From NCBI GenBank assembly GCA_905183005.1, contig CAJJDO010000045.1, forward strand, positions 124,001 through 188,000: DNA of 64,000 nt, in the 5' to 3' direction. The translations under genes were made by a program, and so were the position numbers. Positions 13,836-25,461 of this stretch are shown here, piece by piece. The first letter of the stretch is position 1. Each line of letters starts with the position of its first letter. The notes beneath the pieces are model-generated. The model was not told where the DNA came from and did no database searches. It worked only from the letters and a program-made list of their open reading frames with translations. This DNA comes from Paramecium pentaurelia (Eukaryota; Ciliophora; Oligohymenophorea; Peniculida; Parameciidae).

Positions 13836-14246
13836 TCAATCATACCATTTAAAAATATAATTTGATTTTAACAAAAGACATAATAACCTGTTCTTATGAA
13901 TACTTTATTTCTATTTAAATGTTAAGAATTTCCAAATGTCAATTTCTATCGAGATTCAATATCTATGAATAGGAAATAAAATTGCTCTTAATTTCAATTA
14001 ATCATTTATCTTAATTCATTAATTCAATATATACATTCTACAACTGGTTGATTTCGTAAATCCAATTTAACAAGGCTTTTTAATCTAAAGCATCATTTTA
14101 GTAATTATATGATAAGTAATAACAAAAGATGGCGAAAAATATTTTAAAATATTGTAATGTAATTAAATTCTTTTTGACAAGACATCATTAAGTTGTCTAT
14201 CAAAAGAAACTGTCATCGTAATCTACTTCTCTTATACATGTTTCAT
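13836..14246 (-). CDS. possible small hypothetical protein, splicing unresolved
   Basis: Minus-strand frames in this stretch read like protein: an N-terminal part from ATG 14246 (or 14216) with TMTVSFDRQLNDVLSKR, and a second part with DQKALLNWIYEINQLQ and further hydrophilic sequence, in a different frame. At least two introns would be needed to join them and I could not fix the junctions, so the limits are approximate. It could equally be a decayed gene. No family recognised. Confidence 0.3.
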
Positions 14247-14398
14247 AGAGTATTATCTTAACTTTAAGTTAACTGATTTGAAACTTAGTTTGATTAATCT
14301 ATTCTTAATACATAAATAATATCTAATACAATCGATCTTTTTAAAGAATAATTGTATTCATATTATTTGTAATTCACAAATTAATTAATTAATATATT

Positions 14399-15674
14399 AT
14401 GATTTCTACTGAAATCAATTCAAACGATGCTATTGTTAGATATGATTAAATTATAGGTTAACAGTAGGATCATGAATATAGAGTAAGTCATATCAGTAAG
14501 TAGAGTCCTCAAGATGTTTTAACTGTATAAGATTAAATACAACCATAATCAACCTCATTTTCCGAGATTAGTGATAAATAATTGGATCAAGAGTAATTAA
14601 AATTAAAAGAGAAAGAAAGAATGGAGAGGATTATTAAGTATATATGATAGATGAATATCCAAAAGTATTCCAAATACTATCAAAAGATCATTGTCTACAA
14701 TTAATGAAGTGCCTGATTAATCCATTAGTATTTCTTCTCAAATAGATGATCGTAAACAAAATGATGTAATATTTAAAAAATTAAGTGAGTTTGAAGATGA
14801 AATGGAAAAATAAAATCAAAAATTAGGTTCATACAAATCTAATTAGTAACTAAAATCAAAGAAGAAGTCGAAAAAGAAGAAGAAAAAGAAACAATAAAGC
14901 AATAATTCTCACTAGTTATATTCCATATAAGGATTGGAGTATTAATAAAACATGAATATTACTCTTTATTTTAGAGACCCAAGGATTGATTGTAATTGGA
15001 AATTACTCTTTAGCTATTTTACTCTAATTATATTGAGTAATGTCATTTTACAAACAATGGAGGTTATAAGATATTCTTCAAGTATATGTAAATTAGAAGG
15101 ACTGGATAATTTATTTGTGTATCTAAATTAATTGCTTTATGTATTTGGTAAAATAGGTATTCTTAGTTTGAATTACTAAGAATTTACTAACACCTCATCA
15201 ATCAAATATAAGATACCATTATTAAATAGCACACTTTTTAGTTCTATATTTATTGTTCTTTCATTGCCTTTATATGTTTTTGATTTTGTTTTGTGTCAAT
15301 CTCGTAGTGAACTATTTACACTAAATTATAGTTTATTAATATTGAATTGCTTAGATTGGTTTATAATATCTGTTGTGGCAATTATATTCCTTTTTCATTC
15401 TATTATTAAGATAACTTTAAAAAAAAAAACTTGGAAAAAATTTAAGTATTCATCAGTTCATAATCAATAGGAAACTACTTTAGTATCTATTTTATATATT
15501 ATTATTCCTTGTTCACATCTTATAATGGCTAGTTACCTTCACTTAATCAACTTCATCCTTTTTACCTGCGATGATTATGGAGAACGTTTATATATTTTTC
15601 TCATTACTTACAAGTGTGTATTTATCAATAAGAAAGTTCTTTTTTCACAAAGATCCTTTTTTAATTAAACATGA
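14399..15674 (+). CDS. multi-pass membrane protein with basic N-terminal region
   Basis: 415 residues after removing one 28-nt intron near 14639-14666. The first ~170 residues are hydrophilic, Gln/Ser/Asp rich and end in a Lys cluster (KKKSKKKKKK). The rest has about five to six hydrophobic segments (SYFTLIILSNVILQ, SSIFIVLSLPLYVFDFVL, LDWFIISVVAIIFLF, LVSILYIIIPCSHLIMASYL and a final one near YIFLITY). I do not recognise the family; a channel-like or receptor-like protein is conceivable but not supported. Its 3' half is repeated after the N at 16400 by an assembly duplication. Confidence 0.65.
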
Positions 15675-15971
15675 ACTACTTTAAAATGAACCTACGTGTA
15701 TGATTTAAGATGTAAATTTGCACAATTAAGAGAAAAGTGAAAAACTTTTATAAAATTATTCCATAAATATTGCAAAAAGAATCAAACTCAGCCCATTATC
15801 TTCATTTTCTAGTATCTAATTTATAAATACAAATACTATTTCAAGAAAAGAATGATCATTGTTCTATTTTAATAATATATGAATTTTATATTTTAAAACT
15901 TATAATGAATTCTTAAAGAATTTAATTAATTCTTAATTTATTCAATATTTTAATTTAATAATTAAAAAATT

Positions 15972-15978
15972 AAAAAAA
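15972..15978 (-). terminator. Pol III T-run behind 5S rRNA, copy 1
   Basis: Seven A on the plus strand, so seven T directly after the 3' end of the minus-strand 5S gene. This is the usual RNA polymerase III stop. Confidence 0.8.
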
Positions 15979-15980
15979 GG

Positions 15981-16098
15981 GTTGTCAACACGAGGACTTC
16001 CCAAGCGGTCCCCCACCTTAGTACTAACCTCGCCTTAAGCCGCTTAACTTCGGAGTTCGAATGGGATCCGGTGCTTTAGGCTTAGTATGGCCGACAAC
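15981..16098 (-). rRNA. 5S ribosomal RNA, copy 1
   Basis: Reverse-strand 118-base sequence with the classic 5S features: 5' GTTGTCGGCCATACTAAG, the loop A/helix III block GATCCCATTCGAACTCCG, AAGTTAAGC, and the closing GTGTTGACAAC that pairs with the 5' end. Much more GC-rich than everything around it. The internal control region is GAAGTTAAGC plus the downstream GGTTAGTACT. A T-run follows the 3' end. Confidence 0.97.
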
Positions 16099-16108
16099 GA
16101 TATTTACT

Positions 16109-16399
16109 ATCCATTTCTCTATTTATACATGGGGGTTTATTATAGTTTAATATAAAATAATAAAATGAATAATATAAAGATTTTCAATACCTTAATCTCT
16201 ACTTTGTGCAAATATAGGAATAAGCTAGAATAGGTGAAATAATATCAAGTTCCCAACTTACATTATTAATTTGAAGTTTTTACTAATTTTTTCTTTATTT
16301 TATTAGGCGGGCTGTGGTTTTGAATAATAACTATGAATTGTCAAAAATGAATTCTGTTAGCTATTTATCTTTGATATCATACTCTAGATCATGTAGAGG
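16109..16399. other. divergent flank of 5S ending at N
   Basis: Follows the 5S gene in copy 1 only. AT-rich with a GGCGGGCTGTGG patch near 16306. No gene seen. An open frame that crosses the N into the membrane-protein repeat is a chimera. Confidence 0.6.
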
Positions 16400-17044
16400 N
16401 TATAGTTTATTAATATTGAATTGCTTAGATTGGTTTATAATATCTGTTGTGGCAATTATATTCCTTTTTCATTCTATTATTAAGATAACTTTAAAAAAAA
16501 AAACTTGGAAAAAATTTAAGTATTCATCAGTTCATAATCAATAGGAAACTACTTTAGTATCTATTTTATATATTATTATTCCTTGTTCACATCTTATAAT
16601 GGCTAGTTACCTTCACTTAATCAACTTCATCCTTTTTACCTGCGATGATTATGGAGAACGTTTATATATTTTTCTCATTACTTACAAGTGTGTATTTATC
16701 AATAAGAAAGTTCTTTTTTCACAAAGATCCTTTTTTAATTAAACATGAACTACTTTAAAATGAACCTACGTGTATGATTTAAGATGTAAATTTGCACAAT
16801 TAAGAGAAAAGTGAAAAACTTTTATAAAATTATTCCATAAATATTGCAAAAAGAATCAAACTCAGCCCATTATCTTCATTTTCTAGTATCTAATTTATAA
16901 ATACAAATACTATTTCAAGAAAAGAATGATCATTGTTCTATTTTAATAATATATGAATTTTATATTTTAAAACTTATAATGAATTCTTAAAGAATTTAAT
17001 TAATTCTTAATTTATTCAATATTTTAATTTAATAATTAAAAAAT

Positions 17045-17052
17045 AAAAAAAA
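17045..17052 (-). terminator. Pol III T-run behind 5S rRNA, copy 2
   Basis: Eight A on the plus strand immediately downstream of the minus-strand 5S gene. Confidence 0.75.
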
Positions 17053-17054
17053 GG

Positions 17055-17172
17055 GTTGTCAACACGAGGACTTCCCAAGCGGTCCCCCACCTTAGTACTA
17101 ACCTCGCCTTAAGCCGCTTAACTTCGGAGTTCGAATGGGATCCGGTGCTTTAGGCTTAGTATGGCCGACAAC
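17055..17172 (-). rRNA. 5S ribosomal RNA, copy 2
   Basis: Identical to the 5S gene at 15981-16098 within the duplicated block. It may be the same locus seen twice. The flanks beyond the gene differ, so a mix of two 5S loci is also possible. Confidence 0.95.
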
Positions 17173-17184
17173 GATATTTACTTT

Positions 17185-19876
17185 GCTCTCTTGTTTTTAT
17201 AAGGTAGGGTTAAATTACAAAATAAAAAAAGCTTATTATATGCTTTTATATAAGAGTAAAGTTGAGGAACAATAGTAGTTATATATAATTCAAATTAAAT
17301 CTAATTATTATCTTAAATTTTCAAAATGTTTTTCATTCTTATAATTTTAATATATTCATGAAAAGCCTTTTTAATTCATAATAATTTTTGTTATAATTGT
17401 ATAATAGATTTCAAGATATTTTAATTCTTTTCTTAGAAATGGTTAGGTTTGATTTCATTCAGATTGAATGAAGATTTCAGAATTGAATCCAGACTTTCAG
17501 ACTTTTACTTGATATTAAATGTTTATGAATTGTAGTATATTGTTTTTGATATCATAATCAATTACTTTTTTCATTTTAATTTACCAATTTATGAGTATAT
17601 TTTTAAGAAAACTTTATTCTCTGGATTCTCCATATCTTAATTATTATTATTCGAAAAAATTCTATTGCTAAACTACTAGCTATTTGTTGATGTTCAGTCA
17701 ACACATATAATTGGCTAACTTAATTTTCTGACAAAATGAACTTATATTGTAAATTTCTTTTTCTAATTATGATCATTCAATTAGATCACTTATTTATTTT
17801 GGTTTTATTCATTTCTAGATTTGTTTACTAAACGTATTTCTATCAGAATTTATTCTTCTCTTATAATTTATCTTCCAATTTTTTTTTTATTATTTGCTTC
17901 CATTTAATCTAATTAAATTTGGATAAAATCTTTTGGAGAAAATAATCTTATATGATTCATTTTAGAAATTATGAAGTTTAATGAATGAATTCTATCTCCA
18001 TTTTACCTTAAGGATTATTCATTATTAACTGTTTTAGATTTAATTTCTTTGTTTTTTTGTAAATATCTAAGCAATATTAGATTCTAATTGGCTATTTAAA
18101 TCAAATATAATTTTTATCTTCTTGTCTCTAAGTTCAAAATCATATTGTAAATGTAGTTTATTATTTAAAATAATATTTTATTTTCTCATACTAGGTTATA
18201 GAGCAATTTTTAAGAAGGTTATGTTAAAGCAATCTTAATCTTGCTTTTGTTGTAATAAATTATGATAATCATTTCTTAATATAAAAATGAAAAACTCAAA
18301 TTATATAGTAAAATAACTATATATAAGACAAAAATTTAAAATCTGATTATTTTAAAACCATTAAAATTCTTTGATCAGATTTATTGTAAATATTCATAAT
18401 TTAAAATTTAAATGTATTTTAGAATAATACATAATAATAATTTTAATGTTTTAATAAAGAAGATTGAGGCTCCAAAATTTTAAGAGATTTAAAAAGTATT
18501 CCCCTCTTTATCTCTTACTTCTTTTAAAAATACTTAAAGAGAGAGCTATTTCTTCCTCCTTGGTCTACAGAATACTTGTAGATAAAGCTTTTAGATAAAA
18601 ACTAAAGACCCATTGTAAAATTGAATATTGTGATAAATGGAACACTAATTTGGAGGTATGCATAGATGTATTTATTTCTATTTGATTGCTAAAAACTGTT
18701 TTAAAATTTTTTGTAAGAAATAAGAAATTTGAGAGCAATTAAGCAAAAATTAAAAGAAAAAACAAAATTAATAATTTTTGATAATTAATATGAAACAGAA
18801 GGAGCAATTAATAGTTGAAATTTATAGCATAATTTTTATATTAAAAATAATCAAAATAATGTAAACTTAAATTTTACTTCTTCTTTGCCTCATCATACCC
18901 TTGTTAATTTGAGAAATGGGTTCTTTATTGTGCTTTTCCTTCAGAAAATCTTTTTTTCTTTATCTGAGGAATGTCAGCATGGACTCTTCAGAGAGCAAAG
19001 GCTTAAATAAATGTGTCAAAGAAGCCTTAACTATTTATAAACGGACAAGCTCTTTATTCCAAATCCTTTACTAAATCTTTTTAAAAAAGTTAGTGAGACA
19101 TCTCTTTAAAAACAAAGGAAAAGTTCAAAGATTTGCCCTAATTCTTTTTCTGAAACATTTATTAGCACAACTTTTCAAATATTGTAAGTATTTAAAAATG
19201 AAAAAAATATAGAATATTTTATTAAAAAGTGTATCTCAAGTGTTAGATTAGAATTTTCCAATAATTTTTTGGTGATATTTTTATATCATAAAACAATAAT
19301 ATCAATCTTTTATTAAGAAACAACAAATAAAGCTAAATTCTTAATGTTTATCAAAGTAGTTAGCAACAAGAAAAAAACGTTAGAATAATTAGAATATTAA
19401 TCAAATTGTTATAATAGCTTCACATTGATCTAATAAAAAATAGTTTGTTTGTATTACAACATCGAGAAATTTTAGAATGAATCATCATTTTATTTTTAAA
19501 ACCAACTTCTTAATCAAAAATATATTGTAATGATTCTTTAATTGTATATCAAAGCTGGAACTTCAAATATGAATAATCATATCAAATTAGTTGAATCAAA
19601 ATACTGAATATATGAAGATCTTGATAATTATAATTTTTTCTTATTTAAATTTTTAGGTAATTTTTTTAATTGATATGACCTTCATAATACTGAAAAGTGA
19701 GCTAAAATGTATAGAATGATAAGGTGGATTGAAGAATTTAATTATGCATTCTAAATCAGAATTTTAATAAGATTTATAGAAATATCTAAAATGGTCTTAA
19801 GTAAAACACTTAAATATTTGATAATATTTTGTCTTAATATTATCAATATAATACTTTTTAGAATATTAGAAAATTA
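17185..19876. pseudogene. gene-poor region with minus-strand coding remnants
   Basis: No intact gene found in 2.7 kb. Several minus-strand patches look like former coding sequence. Around 17700-17990 there is a Lys/Gln/Glu-rich frame (MEANNKKKIGRQIIREEQ). Near 18090-18160 is ELRDKKIKIIFDLNSQLESN. From an ATG near 18613 a frame is open for about 110 codons. Near 18880-19170 two frames carry LTFLKRFSKGFG and DFLKEKHNKEPISQINKG. The frames change without convincing introns, so decay seems more likely than a working gene. Confidence 0.35.
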
Positions 19877-21544
19877 ATGAGAAGTAATAATCGTTTCGCA
19901 TCATTTATTGGCAATATACGTGAAATAAAGGAATCAAACGTAATAAGGAAAAAATAAATTAGCTTTTATATAAAGTTACAAACACTTTCTAAAAAACAAT
20001 TAATGAAGATGCTGATATGATTAGACAGAGATGTTTGCAGATTTTAACAATAGAACCAGAGAAAAGGTCTATCATGTAAGCTAAATACGTTCAGAAATAT
20101 TTTGAAAGAGATTTCGCATATTTTTCGTAAGATTGTAAATAAATCTAGTAAAATTAGAGGATAATTGCCAGATGATCTTTATATTAGAATTTTTAAGGAT
20201 TTATAATTAGAGAGGAGTAATGCAGCTGAAGTTGTATTTAATATTGGAGATATTGGAAGGAAAATGTACTTTATTATTGATGGAGAAGTGGCAATTCTTA
20301 TTCCTATGTAAGAATAGCAACATCATGATAATCATCACCACTAAAGAAGTATATATACATAATAATTATAAGAATCATTGATAGTCAAAAAATTTGATGA
20401 TTTATTGAAACACAAGTATGCACAATACAAATTAATTGCAATTAAAAGCAAAAATGATTTTTTTGGCGAGATTGCAATTGAATAGAGAATTCCAAGAACG
20501 GCTTCAGTAGTAGCTAAGACTGAATGTGTTTTTGCTACTTTGAGCTATGATTCATATTAAAAAGTTTTAGGTTAATATTAAGAAAAGATTTTATAAGAAA
20601 AGTTATAATTCATTAAATGTACCCCACCCTTCAAGAATTGGAGTTAATCAGGTTAATTGATATTATTGCATAGTTGCTAAGAAATGAGTTTTGAGGCTGG
20701 ATCTTTTATTTATAAATGGGGATAAAAAGGAGATACAGTATATATAATTAAGGAAGGTGAAATACTTATAGAGAAATGGGATAAATAATAATCAGTTACT
20801 TAAGAAGGAGATATTTATTTGAAGAAAAATATCATAGTTATAGGATTATATTCCACTGGACAGATTTTTGGAGATTATGAAGTCTATCAAACAAATATGA
20901 AATGCAGATATTTGACAAGAGTAACATAAGCTAAGGCTAGAGTAAAAACTGTTGTCTTAGCTCTCTCAATATCACAATATATTGATAATATGAGATTGAA
21001 TGAAAGGGATGCTTGGATTCGAGATTATTTTGAGTAAAAATTTAGTAAGAAATGGCTAAATAAACCAGAAATCTAAACTTAATATGTTAGTAAGAGTCCA
21101 ATTCCATCTAACAATAAATAATATATAAAAAGTAGGGAAGATGGAAGACAAGTATACAAAGTCTCCTTATCAAATAATAATTTTGAAGATTTAGAATTAG
21201 AATAAGATAATAAAAAGGATTCGAAGGATTTATAATTGTTATCTCCTACTTAATTACATTCTTAAAATAAAAGTAATAAAACTATGAGAAAATTTTTGAG
21301 TTTATAAGGAAATTTGTTTAAGACTTAATAAAATTATGAAACATCTTCAATGGATATCATTATAAAACAACTGAAAAATAAAGTTATTAAGAGTAGAGAA
21401 AACTTAACAAACGAATCAATTTTTGATATTTCTTAGAGTAAATTTTATTCTGTAAAGAAACCTAGTGCTCCTAAACTTAAAATAGGTCTATCATTTAAAT
21501 CATTTAGAGAAGGAGAACGAAATAAGTCTAAATTTTTAGACTGA
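19877..21544 (+). CDS. cyclic-nucleotide-binding-domain protein
   Basis: 540 residues after two introns (about 19935-19957, 23 nt; and 20129-20150, 22 nt). Two CNB folds. The first, about residues 115-230, has RKMYFIIDGEVAIL and a phosphate-binding cassette FFGEIAIEQRIPRTASV with the key Glu and Arg, so it should bind cAMP or cGMP. An insertion with HHDNHHH sits inside it. The second, about 255-370, has EAGSFIYKWGQKGDTVYIIK and IFGDYEVYQTN but lacks the conserved Arg, so it looks degenerate. The C-terminal ~170 residues are Ser/Gln/Lys rich. No kinase or channel part is attached, so a regulatory role is inferred. Just upstream of, and convergent with, the oxidoreductase (9 bases between stops). 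Confidence 0.82.
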
Positions 21545-21553
21545 TTTATTATT

Positions 21554-21657
21554 TCACTTTTACTCTGAGTTAGACAATACATCATTTAATCCTTCTCCAA
21601 ATCCTGAATCAGAATCAGAATCATCATCATCTTCTTAAAATTCTTATGTTTCATTAG

Positions 21658-21734
<77 letters not shown>

Positions 21735-22874
21735 ATTTTAATATTTTATTCTAAATTCTATTATTATTCATTTTATGACTAGCTTTTCTATTAATTTGAA
21801 TTTTCTTCTTTCAATTAAATTGTTTTTTTTAAATTAATTAAAGTTTTTCCATCTGTCATATGTGATTTATAATAATCTATTGCTTCTTAAAATTAATCTA
21901 ATGGAAACTAATATAATCATTAATTATTTTACTTCTTTTACAATTTTAGTTTTTAATGAAGACTTAATAAAACTTTTTAACATTTTTAATGTCATCAATA
22001 ATTCTAATTTATTTTACTCTTATAACCATATATTAAGAAAGAATCTAGAATATTAGATTTTTCAATACCCTTAAATTGATTTTTTATCTTTCAATAAATC
22101 ATTTGCTTAAATTCCTCCAATTTACCAACTATTAAGAGTACCATACATCATCAATATGGATCCTTTGGGCATAATATTTAAAATCTATCCACTTTATTCT
22201 CCTCCAACAGCATCAAAGTATATTGATGCCTAAGTGGCTTCACACATAATCTTTAATTATTTGAGGAAATCAGGATCATTTTAATTGATAATTAATTCAG
22301 CATTGCATTCATATCTTAATTCATAATTTTGTTCTTCTCTCCTTATTATATTGATCACTTTAATATTTTTCTCTTTAAATAGTCTATTCATCATTTTTCC
22401 TAATTAGGATGCCCCTGGATTGTTAATGACAGCTTTTACATTATTTTTCTTGCAAATATCCAACATACCTATTACAGATAATGGATTAACAAATGAACAA
22501 GCAGCCTCACTTGATTTTATATCATTATCCAATTCTATACAAAAATTGGCTTCAGCTATACAATATTCTCCATAGGTTCCAAATTGATGATTTGTGTAAA
22601 ATGCTACTCTTTTGCCAGACATTCCCCAACTATTCATTCCTCCACCTGTAAGTACAACTGTTCCAGATCCTTCAAATCCTGGAACACAAGGAAATTGTTT
22701 ATTTGAAGAAGATTGTCCTAAAAGAAATTTGATATCAGATGGATTGATTGGAGCATAATCCATTCTAATTAATAATTGACCTTCTTGTACTGTAGGTATG
22801 GGAACATTAATGACATATGGTTTAGCATCTTTAGATTCTTTCCATAAACAACTCATAATATTTGGAGTTGACAT
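21554..22874 (-). CDS. zinc-free MDR oxidoreductase (enoyl reductase/quinone oxidoreductase-like) with poly-Q and acidic tail
   Basis: 423 residues after two introns (22045-22068, 24 nt, and a 25-nt one near 21895). The first ~340 residues match medium-chain reductases such as mitochondrial 2-enoyl-CoA reductase: YAPINPSDIKFLLG, VPGFEGSGTVV, GTYGEYCIAE, AVINNPGASQLGKMM for NADPH, YFDAVGG, and LKTKIVKEFPLDQFQEAI. The tail, absent from the family, has 24 glutamines from (TAA) codons (21659-21730) followed by EDDDDSDSDSG. The second intron is needed to bring the family's C-terminal block into frame. Which substrate it reduces cannot be told from sequence. No mitochondrial leader was evident. Confidence 0.82.
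21659..21730 (-). repeat. (TAA)24 microsatellite coding for poly-glutamine
   Basis: Plus strand reads TTA x24. On the coding strand it is 24 consecutive TAA, in frame as Gln within the oxidoreductase tail, between ATA CAT upstream and TCT AAT GAA ACA downstream. Confidence 0.92.
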
Positions 22875-23042
22875 TATATAAATAATAATTTAATAAAATT
22901 TAGCATAGAATTTATTTTTATTTTATTTTATTATTAATTAAAATTATATTGAAGGGTTATAATTATAATTATGATTTATTGATATCAATGAATATGATCT
23001 CTCTATTCCTATAATTTCAAAATAATAATAAAAATTATTTGA

Positions 23043-25369
23043 ATGTTGTATGCAAAATTATAATCTTATGTAGGAGAAGAATTCCTAATTAAAACACTTC
23101 CTACTTAGCTTTCCAACTTTCCTTCTACAAGAGGAATTAGAATAATGAAATGTCCAAATAATCCATTGATAATTGGAGAATTGAAACTTTAAGAAGATCT
23201 TTATCAATTCTCAATAATTCCTCATACAGATTTATAAGTTGAAAATTAGGTTGTCACAAAAGAAACAATTTTGAGTAATTTTAGCAGAATATATATTCCA
23301 TGTAAGGAATGTCATATTAAACATTATTATACTTTTATTCTTCCATTGAGAGAGCCATTAAAATATGAAGGATAAAGAGCAACCTAAACATAATTTAATA
23401 GAGTTCATGACAAGGTTTTATATTCAAAATGGACACAGGAAGAGAAAGAGATGTTGAAGAAATTGATATTATAATTTGGTTATGGAAGATGGAACAAATT
23501 GCAATAACTAAAGTTTGCTAATAAGAGTAAACAAGAGATTAAAGCATTTGCAAATTCTCTTTTGAGATCAATAGTTGAATTATTGGTAAATTATGATTTA
23601 GGCGCTGGAATAGTAAATTTAATAGAAGAAAATCCTGATGATATTTATATTGAGACTAATTAAAGTATAATTCATAACAATATTATAGAGGATTGGGAGT
23701 TGTAGAATTTAAAATAAAAGCTTATCTCTATAAGTAAGAGAATTTTAATGTTGGCAAAAATTAGAGAGTTTATAAAAAAGTTTAAGGAACACTAATTAAA
23801 AAATTTAGGAATCAAAGATAAATCGTAATGTATAATTAATTTTGATAAATTAGTAAAATGGGATTATCTTTTGGGATTCATTCCAAGTAGTTCTTTTTAT
23901 TCTTAGAGACCATCTATTTGGTGGACAAGAAAACATGATAGTGATCTGATTAGAGGAGTGTATTAATATGGATATACAAATCATTTAATGATTAAGGAGG
24001 CTAGTGATTTATGTTTTAAAGATTTATCTACATGTAGACTAGATTGTATTATTACTTTTAGCTCAAAATTATTAAGAATTTCCATTTCCAGAAACATTAA
24101 ATAAAAGAGTAAAGAAATTAGTTTAGATAATATAAAAATTTGATGGATTTTATGATTTTGACAATTTGGCTTAGAGTGATGATGAAGAAGAGAAATCATG
24201 GTCGATTGCTGAAAAATAGGCTTTATTTAATTTATTGTGTGATTATGGTGTACCTATTGGTGTTGATGGTAGATAAAATTGGTAAGAATTAAAAGATAAA
24301 TTGATACTTAAGATTAATAAATTTGATAAAAATTTGAATTAATTAGAAAAAATGGTTTAAACAATACGAACAAGATGTGAATAAATGCTTATGAAACATA
24401 AAGAAAGAGAATTTTTAGAAAGTGATTCTAGTGATCTTGAAATTGAATAGCCACCATCATCAATTGGAGAAATTAGAGAAGAATAAGGAGATGAATTTTA
24501 GATATCATATTCAGATAGTTAAAAATTTAGTAAATAGACAAATATGTTGCATTTTATTAGAAAGAATATATTACCATAAAATTAAGCACTCTTTTAATAA
24601 CATATCTAATAAGTTGAAAAGGAATTATTCATTGATATTCCCGATTATGATCCTAAGATTCATGATATATAAATTATTATTACACTTTCTTAGACAGGAT
24701 TTAATGGACTATAACCTATTACTTTAAGTAATATCAATACTATTATGACTACTGAATAAATACTTAATAGAATTGAATAATTATGTTCATTTTTTAAGAA
24801 AATTAGAGATCAAACTAATATCAAAAGAAAACCAGAATTAAAGGATGATTAATAAAAGAAAATTAAACTTAATACTACAGGAGGAGTGAATGAAATCTAA
24901 TTACCTTATCAAGTCAGTACTAGTTTAAAATTATTGAGTCTTGGTAAAATAATTCCAAGCCCTGCTTATCATAGTGAACATAACTTATTTCCAGTAGGAT
25001 ATAAAAGTATTAGAACACATGCAAGTATGTTTACTAAAGGTAAAAGATGTCAATACACTTGTGAAATTTTAGAAGGGAGTGATGGCAAACCTTTATTCAA
25101 AGTAACTAGTGAAGAGGATATTGATAATCCTATAATTAAGAATAGTTGTACTGGTTGTTGGGTATAAAGCTAGTTGTATTGATTAGGTACATATTTACAA
25201 TAGGATTAATGAATTATAGGAACATAAGAAATCTAAGGTTACAATTAGTGGGACTGATAGATTTGGATTATTGGAAGCAAATGTGTAAAGATATTTGGAA
25301 GAATTACCAAATGCAGAATTATGTTCGAAATATAAATTTAAATATAGAAGTGTTGCTTAAGATTTTTGA
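23043..25369 (+). CDS. SANT/Myb-like and FYRN-FYRC domain chromatin protein
   Basis: 757 residues after two introns (28 nt near 24032 and 25 nt near 25163); the count closes exactly. Three tryptophan-centred SANT/Myb-like segments: KWTQEEKEMLKKLILQFGYG with GRWNKLQQL (about 140-175), WWTRKHDSDLIRGVYQYGY (about 300-330), and SWSIAEKQALFNLLCDYGVP (about 385-430). At the C-terminus, FYRN (HNLFPVGYKSIRTHAS ... YTCEI) then FYRC (CWVHIYNRINEL, SGTDRFGLLEANVQRYLEEL, CSKYKFKY). FYR domains occur in nuclear proteins such as TBRG1 and MLL-type methyltransferases, so a role in chromatin or transcription is inferred; no catalytic domain is present. Start at ATG 23043, in frame without TGA to the first SANT. 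Confidence 0.85.
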
Positions 25370-25461
25370 ATTAAATTATATATAAAATATTGACATATTT
25401 TAAGGTATTTTTAATTTAAAATAAATAGATTAAATTGATAATATAAATTAATTATATAATT

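Larger units (their letters stand above)
15327..16108. repeat. assembly duplication B, copy 1
   Basis: 782 bases matching 16401-17182 with one visible difference (T at 15971, A at 17045). Covers the end of the membrane-protein gene and the 5S rRNA gene. The copies diverge right after the 5S gene. The sequence from 16109 to 16399 is therefore a separate flank that ends at the N. Confidence 0.9.
16401..17182. repeat. assembly duplication B, copy 2
   Basis: Repeat of 15327-16108 (offset 1074), starting at the base after the N. Contains the truncated 3' part of the membrane-protein gene (to 16748) and a second 5S copy. Downstream sequence differs from that after copy 1. Confidence 0.9.

Noticed and set aside
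16314..16544. ORF running across the N at 16400
   Set aside because: Chimera of two contigs; its right part is the repeated membrane-protein gene.
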